Shown in pieces: positions 49,793 through 59,854 of a stretch of 64,000 nucleotides of DNA (the stretch's first letter is position 1; each line of letters begins with the position of its first letter). This DNA comes from Pseudoalteromonas sp. R3. Its GTDB lineage: Bacteria > Pseudomonadota > Gammaproteobacteria > Enterobacterales > Alteromonadaceae. The stretch covers positions 3,224,001-3,288,000 of the forward strand of contig NZ_CP034835.1 of the NCBI RefSeq assembly GCF_004014715.1, written 5' to 3'. The notes under the pieces were generated by a model. The model was given only the letters and a program-made list of their open reading frames with translations. It had not been told where the DNA came from and made no database searches. The position numbers were made by a program, and so were the translations under genes.

Positions 49793-51631
49793 TTACCCGG
49801 CAAGTTTTGTACTGCTTACGGTAAATGCATCCAAATTTTGCTGCACTTGCTGCAACGTCATACCCAGCGGCTGGGCCGGCAGGTTCAGGCCAACCCAGGC
49901 ATTACGGCCACCATGTTTAGCCCGATACAAGCAATTATCCGCCAACTCCAACACCTGCTCCCAGCTGCCAAGCTGTGTCTCGGCCAAACGTAAGGGGAAA
50001 GCAGCAAAGCCAATCGAGCAGGTGCAGCTCAGCGGCTGACTGTCCTGACAAAATGTAAACTGTGCCACCGCATTGTGAAGCCGCTCAACTATCTGTTGTG
50101 CGGTTGTCATATCGGTCTGGGGCATCACCAATAAAAACTCCTCCCCTCCCCAGCGGATCAGCTCATCCTGGCCTCTGAGCTCCTTTGTAACCACCTCAGC
50201 AAATTGCTGTAACACCAAATCGCCCGTCGCATGACCATAGCTGTCATTAATCAATTTAAAGTGGTCGATGTCTATCAGGCAAAAAATTGTACTGTGCGAT
50301 ACACTCCGCTCTTGCGTCAGGAGATTATCAGCCTCACTGAAGAAATAATGGCGGTTATGCAAACCGGTCAGGCTGTCGGAGTAACTCAGCGCTTGCAACT
50401 GGCGATTTCGCTCGTCCAGCTCAGCTGTTCTTTGCTTCACCTGCTCTTCAAGTAAAGATAAATAACGCTTATTCTGCCACCGCCAGTATATGAACCCCAA
50501 TAATGCCAGTGCCAGCAGCAGCAACAAAGCGCCGCGTTGCTGCGCCAGACGGGTATTTTCAAGAATTTGTTGGTGCCGAAAGATCTCTTGCGCTTTTAAG
50601 GCATTGTCTTTCTCCAGTAGGCTTAGTTGCTGCTTTTGTGTTGCCAGTGCGTACTGTGATTCCAGTTGCAGTAACTTGTTGTTACGCTTTTGAAAGTTAA
50701 GTGCATCTTTGGTTAGTGCATAGCGCTTCAGATATAGGTGAGCCTGCTGATAATCTCCCAGCTGTACATAAGCGTTGGACAGCACAAACTGCAGTTCAGC
50801 CTGCTCTTCCAAAAACCGCGTCGCAAAGGTTGCCATTAACGCTGGCATGGCCGTTTCCAGTGTTTGCTGAAAATCGCCCGACTGTAACCAGGCCATAGAC
50901 TGTAATAGCTTGAACCGGATCTTCATTCTTTGATTACGAATGAGCATGTCGCTTTGTGCAACACGATTGAGGATAGGTTGTGCCTGCTTAAAACGGCCAA
51001 GTTTGAGCAATGCCCAGGCCCGCACCAGGTACAATTTATCGACCAGCTCTGGCGCCCCGGTGACCACCACATCATCAGTATGCAGCACAGCCACCGCCTG
51101 GTGATAGCTACCAAGCAACACATACAAATATCCTTGCCATAACCTGTGTTCTAAAAGCAGTAGTTGAGCAACATAAGGCATTGTCTGGGTATTATTGTTC
51201 AATTGGGTGATCAGCTGGTGCACGTCATCCAAAGAGCGCTGTGCATAGTTATAACGCTCAAGATCCATTTCTAACCTGGCAATGGCCAATCGGCTTTGCG
51301 CCATCAGAACCATATCTTTTCGCTTAATAGCCAGCTGTAATGCATCGTTGTGTAATATCAGGCTCTGTTGATAATCACCATATTGCTGACGGATCTGGCC
51401 TTCAAGTAACAGGGTTTGAGCGACAATATCCAACGCGTCAATTGCCTTGGCGTCGCGCCGCAATGCCCTTAATTCGGGTAACAACGAGAGGTCAAAGTCA
51501 CTTTTAAGCGTATCACTTAACTCGGCCAGCGACTTTTCAAGTACACTAGGTGACGCCAGCTCTGCAGCTGTGGTACTCACGCTGAACACAAAGCATAGCA
51601 GCCAGCCTGTCATAGAACCTAAGCGGATCAT
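49793..51631 (-). CDS. periplasmic TPR-sensor diguanylate cyclase
   Basis: The 612-residue product has a signal peptide (cleaved near TAA-ELA) and TPR-like helical repeats in the periplasm (about 60-340). A membrane helix (about 366-386), a coiled coil, and a GGDEF domain with the active motif GGEEF and inhibitory site RGQD five residues before it follow. It should convert GTP to cyclic di-GMP in response to a periplasmic protein contact. Its ATG overlaps the stop of the upstream binding-protein gene (ATGA), so the two are translationally coupled and probably work as one sensor. Confidence 0.92.
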   Translation of the reverse strand: MIRLGSMTGWLLCFVFSVSTTAAELASPSVLEKSLAELSDTLKSDFDLSLLPELRALRRDAKAIDALDIVAQTLLLEGQIRQQYGDYQQSLILHNDALQLAIKRKDMVLMAQSRLAIARLEMDLERYNYAQRSLDDVHQLITQLNNNTQTMPYVAQLLLLEHRLWQGYLYVLLGSYHQAVAVLHTDDVVVTGAPELVDKLYLVRAWALLKLGRFKQAQPILNRVAQSDMLIRNQRMKIRFKLLQSMAWLQSGDFQQTLETAMPALMATFATRFLEEQAELQFVLSNAYVQLGDYQQAHLYLKRYALTKDALNFQKRNNKLLQLESQYALATQKQQLSLLEKDNALKAQEIFRHQQILENTRLAQQRGALLLLLALALLGFIYWRWQNKRYLSLLEEQVKQRTAELDERNRQLQALSYSDSLTGLHNRHYFFSEADNLLTQERSVSHSTIFCLIDIDHFKLINDSYGHATGDLVLQQFAEVVTKELRGQDELIRWGGEEFLLVMPQTDMTTAQQIVERLHNAVAQFTFCQDSQPLSCTCSIGFAAFPLRLAETQLGSWEQVLELADNCLYRAKHGGRNAWVGLNLPAQPLGMTLQQVQQNLDAFTVSSTKLAG

Positions 51632-52515
51632 GGTCTGGATCCCTGCGGCAACATAGCCCGATTAATGACGCTCCAGTTCTGTACCTTGCGATTAATGAAC
51701 CCGGACTCCGTCAACGCTTTGCGGATCACCCCACGACGCCTGAGTTCTTTGAGACCGCGATTTAATGCTGCAAATATCTGAGCGCCTTCAGGGTGACGCT
51801 TGCTGACAATAAAGTGACGCGAGTCGGGCAATACCATTTTCACCCCCTCTATGGGCACATAGTCACGCCCTTCAAACACCAACTGTAGAGATTCACTCAC
51901 ACTAAAATTTACCAGCATGCCATCGACAATGTCGGTTTCGACCATATTCAGCATACTTTCCCATGGGCCAATAAAGCTCACCAGGTTCATTTTACTGTTC
52001 GTCAGGGCGTGCCAGTCTACCCGCCAGCGAGGATTGGCCACCAGCGTCAGTTGCTCAAGCCCATCCCGTGTGGTCTGGTGCAGCGCCTGATTGCGCTTTG
52101 CTACATATATACCGGCTTCGTACTCTCCGAATTTGACGACCGGATCACTGACGTACACTGAGCCACGATAATTAATCACATCCTCATGCCAGACGGTACG
52201 CGCCAGGATCAGGCTCTCTCCGGCTATCATGTCTGTGAATTCGAGGATGTTGACTGAGGGTTTAGGATTGAATATCACCTCCCGAGTTTCGCCACCCAGG
52301 AACAAGGCTTGCTGCAACAACACCATTTCGATGATTTCAATATGAGAGCCCTGCGTGGTTGGCCGAAAGTCAGTTACATCAAGCACCGAACGGCCCTGCA
52401 AAAATGCCTGGTAACGCTGAGAAAAATTCTCGCTACTGATGATATCAACAATCAAAGGGTTGTGGGCTTTGGCACATTGCGACACAACAAGCAATAACAA
52501 CACCAAAAACTTCAT
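51628..52515 (-). CDS. periplasmic solute-binding-like protein coupled to a diguanylate cyclase
   Basis: I place the start at 52515 (MKFLVLLLLVVS) behind GGGGAGG, giving a clean signal peptide (cleaved near AKA-HNP) and about 295 residues. The fold pattern is that of type 2 periplasmic binding proteins (SBP_bac_3-like), with a weak consensus. No transporter genes are adjacent. Instead the gene overlaps a TPR-GGDEF gene by 4 bases, so the bound ligand probably reports to the cyclase, as in other binding-protein/sensor pairs. The ligand is unknown. Confidence 0.8.
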   Translation of the reverse strand: MKFLVLLLLVVSQCAKAHNPLIVDIISSENFSQRYQAFLQGRSVLDVTDFRPTTQGSHIEIIEMVLLQQALFLGGETREVIFNPKPSVNILEFTDMIAGESLILARTVWHEDVINYRGSVYVSDPVVKFGEYEAGIYVAKRNQALHQTTRDGLEQLTLVANPRWRVDWHALTNSKMNLVSFIGPWESMLNMVETDIVDGMLVNFSVSESLQLVFEGRDYVPIEGVKMVLPDSRHFIVSKRHPEGAQIFAALNRGLKELRRRGVIRKALTESGFINRKVQNWSVINRAMLPQGSRP

Positions 52516-52827
52516 TTGCCTCCCCAGCACACAGATCAATCACAGCATTGTCTAGTATACAGGAAGGAGCGAGCGCAAGTTAACCTTAGAATAACAAAAA
52601 ATAAGCACAATGAAGTAAAAACAAGTTATAAATCACGATTTCCAGAACAATAAGAAGAGCTTAAAAGAAATTAAAATAGTTCATTTAAAAGCCTGGGTGT
52701 TTTTACTGTAGAAAATGCGTGGACTGCTAACCAAAAAAGAAAAAGGCCTCACTGAGGCCTTACAAGAATAGCGGTTGCGAGCTGCAAACAGACGCCCATC
52801 AATAGCCAATTGTATTGGCTCCCTCTA
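52516..52827. other. intergenic region with terminator
   Basis: About 310 bases upstream of the binding-protein gene. It holds the terminator of the M48 gene (52735-52761) and AT-rich promoter-like sequence; no gene is seen. Confidence 0.5.
52735..52761 (-). terminator. rho-independent terminator after the M48 gene
   Basis: On the minus strand AAGGCCTC and GAGGCCTT form a stem around a 3-base loop, followed by TTTTCTTTTTT. It lies about 67 bases after the M48 stop. Confidence 0.88.
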
Positions 52828-53844
52828 TCAAGGAGATGGAGTATAATTTCTGGCGTGCTCAATGCGCTCCTGCAAACTGGGATGCGTAGACAGGTATTTT
52901 AACCAATTTTGCTCATCTGTCTCACCTAGTCCAGCAAGTGACTCCAGTGCCTGAGCAAAATGCTCACCGCTGTAGTCCAGACGATGAAGCTGCGCCAGCG
53001 CATAGTTATCTGCTTCCCACTCCATATCTTGAGAAAATTGCAGATCCAGCAGAGCACTGCCTGACCCCAAAACCACCTCAGCAACTATGTCCATGTCACC
53101 CACCAGCATGGCAATGGCAATACTGGCCACCGCCGCCTGAGACGCCAGGCGTACGCTATGCATGCGCTCTACGTGACCTATCTCGTGTAACAAAATAGCT
53201 CTGAGCGCATCCGGGTTGTCGGCCAGTAGTCTTGCCAACTCATCGGTCACCACGACCTGTCCATGTGGCAGCGCAAAGGCATTGGCGCCAAAATGCTCAG
53301 AGTGATAGACATCAACGCGATATTTCTGCGCTGACAGGTCAAGCTGTGCAACGGTGTCTTGCCACAATTGCTCAATGACCGCCTGTTCTTCCTCTGAGAG
53401 CTCAGTAGGCGATAACACGGTACGCTCAATGAGCACCATAGATTGCTGGCCCATTTGCTCCACGACCGCATCTGGCATGGTCTGTACGGCTGTCACCGCA
53501 ATTCCGGGGACCAGTTTAAAGAGCAAGGCATAGAGCAATACAGGTGTCGCTACCAAGGCACATACTATCAGGGCCAGATTGGACTCAAGAGTAGCCAGTA
53601 GCGAACTCTTACCTGACTGAAATGCCCAACGATATGACACATCCAGCGGCACAAAGCGCGCTCCGTCAGTGAAAGTCAGCTCACTGGCCTGTCCGGGTAA
53701 GTGAGCCGAAACGGTGAGCGTCTCAACCGAACTTTCGCACACACTCTCATCGTTCACGTAAATGACAATGTGGCTGTCGCTGAGCCGGGCAACGGCTTCT
53801 TGCACCCGGCTGCTGTTTGGCTGGTAAAAGTATCCCCGGATCAT
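52828..53844 (-). CDS. membrane-associated M48 zinc metallopeptidase
   Basis: The 338-residue product has a beta-rich N-terminal segment (about 1-70), a membrane helix (about 87-112), and an M48 peptidase domain with the zinc motif HEIGH (220-224) and the third ligand Glu in MEWEAD. All catalytic residues are present. Its ATG overlaps the stop of the DUF898 gene (TGATG). DUF898-M48 pairs occur in many gammaproteobacteria, so the two probably act together at the inner membrane in envelope quality control. Confidence 0.9.
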   Translation of the reverse strand: MIRGYFYQPNSSRVQEAVARLSDSHIVIYVNDESVCESSVETLTVSAHLPGQASELTFTDGARFVPLDVSYRWAFQSGKSSLLATLESNLALIVCALVATPVLLYALLFKLVPGIAVTAVQTMPDAVVEQMGQQSMVLIERTVLSPTELSEEEQAVIEQLWQDTVAQLDLSAQKYRVDVYHSEHFGANAFALPHGQVVVTDELARLLADNPDALRAILLHEIGHVERMHSVRLASQAAVASIAIAMLVGDMDIVAEVVLGSGSALLDLQFSQDMEWEADNYALAQLHRLDYSGEHFAQALESLAGLGETDEQNWLKYLSTHPSLQERIEHARNYTPSP

Positions 53845-54917
53845 CAGGTCAACGAGATATCAACGTCGAACACATTGGCGGCTTCTTCAGCAAAGGAAGA
53901 TTCAGCCTGCTGCGCCGTATCCAGCACCAGGTCTGCACCTGGCAGCAACACCACCTGAGTCGCCTCAGCCAGCGCCCTGACCTTACGCACTTTTGCCCAG
54001 GGGAATGCCAGGCCTGCGGTCAATACAATCGCAGCTGCGTTGGTTGCCAGGATCAAGGCATAACGCTGCGGTGCCAGAGTTGATTTAAATTCTGCAACCT
54101 CGTCAATTTGCGCATTGTTCAGAATATGATTGCGGATCAGCGCCTGGTAGATACCTTGCAATGCACTAATCACAAACAAATACAGAGGGACAATCAGGAA
54201 CATGCCAAAGTTAACCGCTCCCAGCTCATCAGGGTTAATGTTGATACCACCTATCAGGCTGAATGCAAGGCCCAGTAGCATCATCACAAGTATGCCCAGC
54301 AACATCACCAGAATTGCAGCTGCATAGTATTCTTTGCCCTGTAATTGTACTTTTACTGGTTTATCACCGTAGCTAATATTATTGTGAATATACGCATCAA
54401 TACGCTTGAGCACCCAGGGCATCAACAAATATAAGGTAAAAATACTGGCAAATGGTAACACCACAAAGTTCACTATCGCCTCGCCATAGCTGCCTTTAAA
54501 AGCAAAGCGAATATTGCGATAACGGGTCATACGCATACTGAACTTAAGGCCCTGATTTATCATCCATGGAACCAATAGTGCCAGTGCTAATGCCATCATC
54601 GCACCCACAAGCGGGAAATAGCTTGATATCATACTGTAGATAACGAACAGGCCAACAGCGAGTAAGCGGCCTTTGAGTATCTGTATGGGTGTTGCAAGAT
54701 AATCAAACCTGTGCCCGTCAAGCAAGGTATGACCATAGAAATACTGTTTTGTCCGAACCGTCGCCCAGGCTGAGTAAATACCCAGTGTCACCAGTGTCAG
54801 TAACATGTTGACAATCCAGATACCAAAATACTCCTTACCGTTACCGGTAAATTGCAGTTGGGATGGTGTAGGTTGACTGCCCGATTCGGCAGTAGTGGTA
54901 GTAGAAGTCGAGTCCAT
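53844..54917 (-). CDS. DUF898 (YjgN-like) polytopic membrane protein
   Basis: The 357-residue product has about eight membrane helices and the DUF898 hallmark pattern: FTGNGKEYFGIW, LTLVTLGIYSAWATVRTKQYF (noted by GIYSAWA), and RYRNIRF. A second GKEYYA copy near residue 205 fits the internal repeat of the family. The first 20 residues are Ser/Thr-rich and soluble. Function is unknown; it is coupled to the M48 gene downstream. Confidence 0.9.
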   Translation of the reverse strand: MDSTSTTTTAESGSQPTPSQLQFTGNGKEYFGIWIVNMLLTLVTLGIYSAWATVRTKQYFYGHTLLDGHRFDYLATPIQILKGRLLAVGLFVIYSMISSYFPLVGAMMALALALLVPWMINQGLKFSMRMTRYRNIRFAFKGSYGEAIVNFVVLPFASIFTLYLLMPWVLKRIDAYIHNNISYGDKPVKVQLQGKEYYAAAILVMLLGILVMMLLGLAFSLIGGININPDELGAVNFGMFLIVPLYLFVISALQGIYQALIRNHILNNAQIDEVAEFKSTLAPQRYALILATNAAAIVLTAGLAFPWAKVRKVRALAEATQVVLLPGADLVLDTAQQAESSFAEEAANVFDVDISLT

Positions 54918-55034
54918 TGTTGGCTTCCTAATATCGTTATTCTTTTGTTTTCACATTGTTAACGTTTTCATGGAGATATGTTCCCACGAAAACTACGGGA
55001 AGGTACATTAGAAAAGCAACCAGTGCAACGTCTA

Positions 55035-55073
55035 AAAGCAAAACGCCGACGTAACTTGTCAGTTACCTCGGCG
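55035..55073 (-). terminator. rho-independent terminator
   Basis: CGCCGAGGTAACT and AGTTACGTCGGCG (minus strand) pair with one mismatch, followed by TTTTGCTTTT. It terminates the small gene at 55103-55273. Confidence 0.88.
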
Positions 55074-55102
55074 CTGTGTCTGAGTTGATGAGCTTGTTTT
55101 AC

Positions 55103-55273
55103 TTAGCAAGCACGAGTCAACCAGTTCAGGAAGTGACGGGCTTCGCTGCCACTTGAGAATTGCGTTTGTTTGCGGCCTGTGCCATCAGCAAAAACGACTT
55201 TTGATTTGTTCACCGAAATTGAGCGAATAGGTTGCTCAACACGGATCTCTGTTCCGTTGTATGTATAAGACAT
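55103..55273 (-). CDS. 56-residue protein of unknown function
   Basis: I place the start at ATG 55273 (MSYTYNGTEIRVEQP); the longer frame to 55453 has no ribosome site. The product is basic and predicted soluble, with a beta-rich first half and an amphipathic C-terminus ending Thr-Arg-Ala-Cys. A strong terminator follows directly, which supports a real gene. I recognise no family. Confidence 0.65.
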   Translation of the reverse strand: MSYTYNGTEIRVEQPIRSISVNKSKVVFADGTGRKQTQFSSGSEARHFLNWLTRAC

Positions 55274-55638
55274 AATAAAACTCACTTTTATAATGCGCAG
55301 CCTGAGGGCTAACGCTTTAAACATTAAACGAGCTTTATGACAGTTTGATACCAAACCTGAAAAAATCTGCGAACAATTTCTCGACACTTTTGAGTCAACA
55401 AACCGACGCGCTTCAAGAGAAATGGTACTGGCGATCTTAATATCTGCATTCACAACGTCCCCGGCTGGGGTAACTGCAGTGGTATATCGCCTGACTATAA
55501 TAAGCTCTACTTGTAATTTTTAATGCGGGCTTACTGGATCAAGGCAAGAGGGCATTACTTCTATGACGCTTTAAATCAGAGGTTATTTAAAGCAAGGGAC
55601 AAATAATAACTAAATAATTATCCAAACACAAGGATAAT
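55274..55638. other. intergenic region around the small gene's promoter
   Basis: About 365 bases. No other gene or element is seen; the frame at 55274-55453 is an extension of the small gene without a start signal. Confidence 0.4.
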
Positions 55639-56370
55639 TTAGGGGGTCACCACCTGATAATGCCCTCTTGATAACAGAGGAAACTGATCAGAAATTGCGT
55701 ATATCTCAACCCGATAGCGGCCAGCAGGCCAAAAGGGCTTATGATAACGCACAAAATGCTGACTATCTGCAGATTTAATCGCAACATTGCGAAACACGAC
55801 GATTTGATTGTCGTCTTCTCTAACCCATTTCACCAGCACTTTATGACCATAATCAGCACCGGTTTCAAAAATAGCGGTTATATCGCCTGCGTTCGCAGGG
55901 AAAATATTCTGTACAGCGTACCCGGCCTCAAACTCTGCCTGAGACGAGAAAAGTATTATAGAGTTGCCATGATTCAGCTGTTCCGTTTGTTCTTGTAAAT
56001 CACTGTTTAGCGCAATGTCTGCAAGCCTTTGAGCGGCAGCACGAACGTCCGTGATCTGCAGTAAACTGTCTTCATCCAGAATACCATGAGACGCTGCAAA
56101 CTGAGCCAGCGTGTCTTCATCTGCAAAACGGATCGCCGTTTCGACCATAGTGTTGTTGATGAGCTCAGTACCTGCAGGCGCAGTGTGTGTATGAACCTCT
56201 GTCTTTGGCTGGCTCTGTGCCCTTTGCGGTTCACTTTTCGAGCTCTGAATCAGAGCTGTAGCTAAGCCCTTTTCCTCTGCAACGGGTGGCGCCACAGCGG
56301 CACCACGCAGAATCCAGCCTGAGACCATACCTACCAAAAAGATCAGCAACATGTAACGGATCACAGGCAT
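55639..56370 (-). CDS. membrane-anchored protein with C-terminal beta domain, unknown function
   Basis: The 243-residue product has one N-terminal membrane helix (about 5-24), a low-complexity linker (about 30-70), a helical segment, and a C-terminal beta-sandwich-like domain (about 130-243, with GHKVLVKWVRED and WPAGRYRVEIY). I recognise no family. It follows the lipoprotein gene by 7 bases and is probably cotranscribed. An envelope role is inferred. Confidence 0.7.
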   Translation of the reverse strand: MPVIRYMLLIFLVGMVSGWILRGAAVAPPVAEEKGLATALIQSSKSEPQRAQSQPKTEVHTHTAPAGTELINNTMVETAIRFADEDTLAQFAASHGILDEDSLLQITDVRAAAQRLADIALNSDLQEQTEQLNHGNSIILFSSQAEFEAGYAVQNIFPANAGDITAIFETGADYGHKVLVKWVREDDNQIVVFRNVAIKSADSQHFVRYHKPFWPAGRYRVEIYAISDQFPLLSRGHYQVVTP

Positions 56371-56377
56371 TCCTCAC

Positions 56378-57007
56378 TTAGTTATTGAAAGCGTTTTTTA
56401 CCCAGCTATCACGCTCGGTGATACAGGCAGAAGATGTTTCAAAGCTTTTTAAGTAATTGACACGGTTATCACCACACTCGGTGTTGTGCTGTTTAACAGG
56501 TCCATAGCAAACGCCCAATGCTTTTTTACCATCATCAATATAACCAACACACAAGTTGTGTTGCACGACATTCGTATCCGGAACTATGACGCCACCACTT
56601 GATTGGCCACTTGAGTTCGCCCCACAGTTCATCTGATCAACCACTGTGAGCGCATATTCAGACGCTTGCTTATAAACATCATACGTATCTTTATATGTTG
56701 TTGTGCGACCGGTTTTAGGGTCTGTGCCCGTCTCGCCACTACGGCACGCTTTGACAGCAGCGGTGTAATAAACATCTGCATTTGCTATCTGAGATGACGC
56801 CTGAACACCACACGCATTGGCCGCTTCTCTGTCAGCATCCGTAATAAGTTCCTGTAAATTACAGCTGTTACCACTGCTGGAAAGATTACTACCTGAACCC
56901 GATGAGATATCGCCGTTCGCTTCCTCTTCACCAACGCCTTCACACCCCGATAACGCGAATAAGCCCATTAGGACTAGTGCCACTTTACTTGCGCTGTTCA
57001 CCTTCAT
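56378..57007 (-). CDS. lipoprotein of unknown function
   Basis: I place the start at 57007 (MKVNSASKVALVLMGLFALSGCEG), noted by its lipobox Leu-Ser-Gly-Cys at residues 19-22. The mature 188 residues begin with an acidic, Ser/Gly-rich linker and contain about ten more Cys, suggesting disulfides. The residue after the lipid Cys is Glu, not Asp, which favours sorting to the outer membrane. It is the first gene of a two-gene unit with the membrane-anchored protein downstream. Confidence 0.75.
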   Translation of the reverse strand: MKVNSASKVALVLMGLFALSGCEGVGEEEANGDISSGSGSNLSSSGNSCNLQELITDADREAANACGVQASSQIANADVYYTAAVKACRSGETGTDPKTGRTTTYKDTYDVYKQASEYALTVVDQMNCGANSSGQSSGGVIVPDTNVVQHNLCVGYIDDGKKALGVCYGPVKQHNTECGDNRVNYLKSFETSSACITERDSWVKNAFNN

Positions 57008-57147
57008 ATCCCGATTTCCCCATGAATAAAAGCCGCACAATCTATTGCAATAAACGCAATAGATCAAGCCCAACCGTAATCAAATGTAACAAACCAAAAG
57101 ATTCAGAAATCAGCTGATGCGCAAAGGATCAACACAATATTTTGAAA

Positions 57148-57175
57148 GTAAAAGAAAAGGCGCGGGTCACGCGCC
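57148..57175 (-). terminator. rho-independent terminator after metH
   Basis: GGCGCG and CGCGCC (minus strand) pair around a 5-base loop, followed by TTTTCTTTTACTTT, 34 bases after the metH stop. Confidence 0.88.
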
Positions 57176-57209
57176 TAACAGATGAGCTGATGGATCTCAT
57201 GTTAGTTGG

Positions 57210-59843
57210 TTATGGTTGTGGTTCATACCCCAGGTTGGGCGAAAGCCAGCGCTCGGCTTCTGCCAACGTCATATTGCTACGTTTGGCATAATCTTCAACC
57301 TGATCCTGCTGAATGGCTGCCACGGCAAAGTATTTGGAGTCCGGATGCGAGAAGTACCAGCCTGATACCGCCGCGCCCGGCCACATGGCATAAGAGCTGG
57401 TGAGCTTCATGCCAATGCGGTTTTCCACATCCAACAACTGCCAGATTTTATCTTTTTCAGTGTGCTCAGGACATGCAGGATAGCCCGGTGCCGGACGGAT
57501 CCCCTGATAGTTCTCGCGGATCAGTTCTTCATTACTAAGCTTTTCATCTTCAGCAAAGCCCCAGTATTGCTTACGCACCTGTTCATGCAGGTATTCTGCA
57601 AAGGCCTCAGCCAGACGATCTGCCACCGCTTTCACCATGATTTTGTTGTAATCGTCCTGCTGCTGCTCAAACACCTCAGCTAAATCATCCTCTTCCAGAC
57701 CACCGGTGACCGCAAACGCACCAAAATAATCCGGCGTGCCTTTCGGCGCGATATAATCGGCCAGACAATAGTTCGGAAAATCGGTTTTTTCGGTCTGCTG
57801 GCGCAACTGACAAGACTTCAGCAGCACTTCTTCACGGCTTTCATCGCGATAGATTTCAATGTCATCACCCACCCGGTTTGCCGGGAATAAACCAATTACA
57901 CCCAGCGGTTGTAAACTGCCTTTAGCAATCAGCTCGTCAAGCATAGTATTGGCATCGGCAAAGAGCTTTTTCGCTTCCTCACCCACTACTTCATCTTCAA
58001 GAATACGCGGGTATTTACCGGCCAGCGTCCAGGTCATGAAAAAGGGCGTCCAGTCGATATACTCACGCAAGGTAGCGATACTGACATCTTTAAACTCAGT
58101 GATGCCCAGCTTTTTGGGTACCGGTGGGGTGTAATTGTCCCAGTCGAGTTTAACCGCATTGTCACGTGCGCGGGCCAATGTCACGGGTTTTGAGCGGGGC
58201 TTTTTACGCGCCTGCTGGTCACGCACCTTAACATATTCACTGGCGGTTTTTTCCAAAAAGCCCGGCTTTTGTGAAGCGCTCAGTAAACTGGAAACCACTC
58301 CCACCGCACGGCTGGCATTGTTAACATAAACCACCCCTTTGTCATACTGAGGTTCAATCTTGACCGCCGTATGCGCCTTCGACGTGGTTGCCCCGCCAAT
58401 CAACAGCGGGATCTCAAACCCCCGACGAGTCATTTCTTTAGCGACATGTACCATTTCATCCAGCGACGGGGTGATCAAACCCGACAACCCAATGGCATCG
58501 GCATTTTCATCTATGGCTGTTTGCAGAATTTTCTCTGCCGGCACCATCACACCCAAGTCCACGACCTCGTAGTTATTACATTGCAGCACCACACCGACAA
58601 TGTTTTTACCTATATCATGAACATCGCCCTTTACCGTGGCCATGATGATCTTACCGTTGCTCTGACCGGCCTGCTTCTCAGCCTCAATATAAGGGTCCAG
58701 ATAGGCCACCGCTCGCTTCATAACACGTGCAGATTTAACTACCTGAGGCAGAAACATTTTACCGGCACCAAATAAATCACCGACCACGTTCATACCGTCC
58801 ATCAATGGACCTTCGATCACCTCGATGGGTTTATCAAACTGCTGGCGACAGGCTTCTGTGTCTTCTTCAATAAATTCAGTAATGCCTTTGACCAGCGCAT
58901 GCTCCAGGCGTTTGGCCACAGGCCAGCTACGCCACTCCTGATCTTCGGCTTTCTCAGCCTGTGCCATCCCCGAGTAATTAGGCGCTATCTCTACCAGACG
59001 CTCACCGGCACCGGGATCGGTATTGAGGACCACATCTTCTACCGCCTTGCGCAGTTCATCGGGAATATCATCGTATACCGTCAGCTGACCGGCGTTGACA
59101 ATGCCCATGTCCATACCGGCCTGAATAGCATGATATAAAAACACCGAATGAATGGCTTCACGCACCGGGTTATTACCCCGGAATGAAAAAGACACATTCG
59201 ACACCCCGCCCGACACTTTACAGTGCGGCAGATTCTGTTTAATGCGTCGGGTACCTTCGATAAACTCAACGGCATAGTTATCGTGTTCTTCAATACCAGT
59301 CGCAACAGCAAAGATATTGGGATCAAAAATAATGTCTTCAGGCGGGAAACCCAGCTCATCCACCAGAATGCGATAAGAACGCTCACAGATCTCAAACTTG
59401 CGGTCGGCCGTTTCTGCCTGACCCGTTTCATCAAACGCCATCACCACCACAGCAGCGCCAAAGCGCTTAATGATTTTCGCCTGGCGTTCAAACGGCTCGC
59501 GGCCCTCTTTGAGCGAAATAGAATTAACGATGGCCTTGCCCTGAATACACTTCAAACCCGCTTCAATCACTTCCCATTTAGAGGAGTCGACCATGATTGG
59601 CACGCGGGAAATATCCGGCTCTGAGGCAATCAGGTTCAGGAACTTAACCATGGCGGCCTTGGAATCCAGCATGGCCTCATCCATATTGATGTCGATCACC
59701 TGCGCGCCGTTTTCCACCTGGCTGCGTGCGACATCCAGTGCGGCTTCATAATCTTCTTCCAGGATCAAACGCTTAAAACGCGCCGAGCCGGTCACATTGG
59801 TTCTTTCACCAACGTTAGTAAAAATGGCTGTAGATTGCGTCAT
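57210..59843 (-). CDS. metH: cobalamin-dependent methionine synthase, C-terminal part (pterin, B12 and activation domains)
   Basis: The 877-residue product has the folate-binding domain from its very start ([16 protein letters not shown], residues 8-23). The B12 cap and binding domains follow with DVHDIG (407-412, His409 the cobalt ligand), and then the SAM-binding activation domain ([12 protein letters not shown] and GAAVSGWYF). With the upstream homocysteine domain (362 residues) it makes up a full MetH of about 1239, close to E. coli (1227). It begins 11 bases after the stop of that gene with a good AGGAAG site, so a natural split is plausible. One missing T near 59855 would also join them. 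Confidence 0.92.
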   Translation of the reverse strand: MTQSTAIFTNVGERTNVTGSARFKRLILEEDYEAALDVARSQVENGAQVIDINMDEAMLDSKAAMVKFLNLIASEPDISRVPIMVDSSKWEVIEAGLKCIQGKAIVNSISLKEGREPFERQAKIIKRFGAAVVVMAFDETGQAETADRKFEICERSYRILVDELGFPPEDIIFDPNIFAVATGIEEHDNYAVEFIEGTRRIKQNLPHCKVSGGVSNVSFSFRGNNPVREAIHSVFLYHAIQAGMDMGIVNAGQLTVYDDIPDELRKAVEDVVLNTDPGAGERLVEIAPNYSGMAQAEKAEDQEWRSWPVAKRLEHALVKGITEFIEEDTEACRQQFDKPIEVIEGPLMDGMNVVGDLFGAGKMFLPQVVKSARVMKRAVAYLDPYIEAEKQAGQSNGKIIMATVKGDVHDIGKNIVGVVLQCNNYEVVDLGVMVPAEKILQTAIDENADAIGLSGLITPSLDEMVHVAKEMTRRGFEIPLLIGGATTSKAHTAVKIEPQYDKGVVYVNNASRAVGVVSSLLSASQKPGFLEKTASEYVKVRDQQARKKPRSKPVTLARARDNAVKLDWDNYTPPVPKKLGITEFKDVSIATLREYIDWTPFFMTWTLAGKYPRILEDEVVGEEAKKLFADANTMLDELIAKGSLQPLGVIGLFPANRVGDDIEIYRDESREEVLLKSCQLRQQTEKTDFPNYCLADYIAPKGTPDYFGAFAVTGGLEEDDLAEVFEQQQDDYNKIMVKAVADRLAEAFAEYLHEQVRKQYWGFAEDEKLSNEELIRENYQGIRPAPGYPACPEHTEKDKIWQLLDVENRIGMKLTSSYAMWPGAAVSGWYFSHPDSKYFAVAAIQQDQVEDYAKRSNMTLAEAERWLSPNLGYEPQP

Positions 59844-59854
59844 ATCAGTACTTC

